From Novosphingobium guangzhouense (lineage in GTDB: Bacteria > Pseudomonadota > Alphaproteobacteria > Sphingomonadales > Sphingomonadaceae), in assembly GCF_002896965.1 (NCBI RefSeq), contig NZ_LYMM01000037.1, positions 1 to 64,000 on the forward strand: DNA of 64,000 nucleotides, in the 5' to 3' direction. The notes under the pieces were generated by a model. That model had not been told where the DNA came from. It made no database searches and saw only the letters and a program-made list of their open reading frames with translations. Positions 63,009 through 64,000 of this stretch are shown here, piece after piece. The stretch's first letter is position 1; each line of letters opens with the position of its first letter. The position numbers and the translations under genes were made by a program.

Positions 63009-64000
63009 TTAGAATGCGACGCTCAACCCGGCGCGTGCCGAGAAGTCAGTTCCGGTACTGGTCCGTTCCGTTCGTGCCGAAATCTTCCAGGTAAAGTCGT
63101 AACCACCCGCAAGCATGCTGACTTCACCGATCCATGCGCCCTTGAGGCCATCGGCCGCGATCGTGAATGCATCGCCGGCATCGTAATCGTCACCGCCGTT
63201 GAAATAGGCGGTCGTGCTGCCAAGTTTGCCCGTCAGCACTTCACGACGGCCGGCCTCCAGCTGGAAGGTCAGCGGGCGCCAGTCGGGCGAGATCGTGCCC
63301 AGCGAATAGGATGCCGTCACCGTCGGGGTGGCGGTAAGCATCTTGCTGGTACGGCTGGCAACGGTGAGCGCCATGGCGTCGGTATCGGCTGTTTCGTCGT
63401 AGCCGTCTTCCTTCAGCCACATCTGTTCCAGTTCCAGCTTGGGCTTGAGGCTGAAGCGGCGCGACATGTCGAAGCGGTACGAGGCACCGGCAAGACCCGA
63501 GAACAGCCAGCCCTTCCAGCTGCCGTCCGCGGAGTAGGAAAAGTCCGTGTCGTCGATCGTGCCGGTGTACGTGCGCGTGGAATCGATCGACACGCGCGAA
63601 GCGCCGATGCGCGCCCAGGCCAGCAGCGGACCTTGCTGGGTACGCCAGAACACGCCAAGGTCATGCTGCCCGATATCGAGCTTTCCGGTGCCGCCGTTGT
63701 TTTTGACGTTGCCCTGCATCCACGCATAGGAAACGCCGAAATTGCCCAGATCGGTATGCCGCTCGACACCGCCCGAAAGGCCCCAGCCATTGGCCTTGTA
63801 CCCTGCCGTGCCGGTCGCATCCTTGCTCGCGCGCCAGTAGATCGGCTCGAACCAGCCACCGATGTCGGAGATGTCGAACAGGCTGGTGTCATCGCTGATG
63901 TGACGGGCAGCAAGCCGGTCAGCGGTCGTCACCGCCTTGAACACGCCGCCCGCGTGATCAGGCAGCAGCCCACTGACCTGATCACGCAACGTTGCGGAAT
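63009..64000 (-). CDS. Autotransporter beta-domain protein, C-terminal part (partial)
   Basis: The visible 330 residues are open at the right edge, so the N-terminal passenger is missing. A run of beta-strands, for example GVSYAWMQGNVKNNGG, GVFWRTQQGPLLAWARIGA and FSLKPKLELEQMWLKEDGY, ends with FSARAGLSVAF, the terminal aromatic expected for an outer-membrane barrel. The frame has no stop up to position 64000. It is probably a type V autotransporter; the passenger lies outside the window. Confidence 0.82.
   Translation of the reverse strand, partial: SATLRDQVSGLLPDHAGGVFKAVTTADRLAARHISDDTSLFDISDIGGWFEPIYWRASKDATGTAGYKANGWGLSGGVERHTDLGNFGVSYAWMQGNVKNNGGTGKLDIGQHDLGVFWRTQQGPLLAWARIGASRVSIDSTRTYTGTIDDTDFSYSADGSWKGWLFSGLAGASYRFDMSRRFSLKPKLELEQMWLKEDGYDETADTDAMALTVASRTSKMLTATPTVTASYSLGTISPDWRPLTFQLEAGRREVLTGKLGSTTAYFNGGDDYDAGDAFTIAADGLKGAWIGEVSMLAGGYDFTWKISARTERTSTGTDFSARAGLSVAF

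Noticed and set aside
1..64000. tRNA, rRNA, insertion sequences or prophage genes
   Set aside because: I found no cloverleaf-like sequence, no rRNA stretch and no transposase or integrase motif in any frame.

Overview
The window is GC-rich alphaproteobacterial DNA. A large Xanthomonas/Caulobacter-type TonB-dependent receptor, many Tat-signal periplasmic enzymes, LacI-controlled sugar-acid genes and a sphingan-like polysaccharide locus point to a sphingomonad (Novosphingobium/Sphingobium-like). This placement is an inference from gene content; no rRNA or tRNA gene is present to confirm it.

Region 1 (1-16005) is a pectin and uronate utilisation locus. It holds the start of kduI at the left edge, a LacI regulator, a hydratase, a hexuronate-type MFS transporter, a secreted esterase, kdgD, a GH28 polygalacturonase, a LysR regulator, a Tat-exported protein of unknown function coupled to a second sugar-acid MFS transporter, a TonB-dependent receptor and a GH43 enzyme. 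Four near-identical palindromes (TGACACCGGT core) lie upstream of kduI, between lacI and the hydratase (two copies), and between the MFS transporter and the receptor. They outline one LacI regulon. A different palindrome (GATAGCGCTATC) precedes the GH43 gene.

Region 2 (16017-21111) has the four dTDP-L-rhamnose genes in one overlapping minus-strand operon, then two LuxR-type regulators: one with a receiver-like domain that seems to lack the phospho-acceptor Asp, and one 77-residue stand-alone HTH protein.

Region 3 (21170-36369, minus strand) is the most unusual part. A two-protein NRPS/PKS assembly line (formyltransferase - truncated condensation - glycine-type adenylation domain with an inserted luciferase-like monooxygenase - carrier, then KS-AT-KR-DH-ACP-TE) is followed by a glycosyltransferase and the phosphopantetheinyl transferase that would activate it. 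Two further glycosyltransferases lie upstream. It is embedded in the exopolysaccharide locus. A small formylated, possibly N-oxygenated glycine-polyketide is predicted; the final structure and any link to the polysaccharide are speculation.

Region 4 (36658-61947) is a Wzx/Wzy-type exopolysaccharide locus: flippase, polymerase, secreted glycoside hydrolase, WecG/TagA/GumM glycosyltransferase, outer-membrane export protein, beta-barrel protein, chain-length regulator, tyrosine autokinase, a PhyH-like dioxygenase, several glycosyltransferases, a cell-wall hydrolase, an acyltransferase with a C-terminal SGNH domain, a GMC oxidoreductase paired with an SDR, a pyruvyl transferase, UDP-glucose dehydrogenase, a second export lipoprotein and galE. 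Precursor genes suggest rhamnose, glucuronate and galactose/glucose in the polymer, with acyl and pyruvyl groups. No polyprenyl-phosphate hexose-1-phosphate transferase is seen in the window.

Region 5 (62242-64000) has a small exported protein and the C-terminal part of an autotransporter that runs off the right edge.
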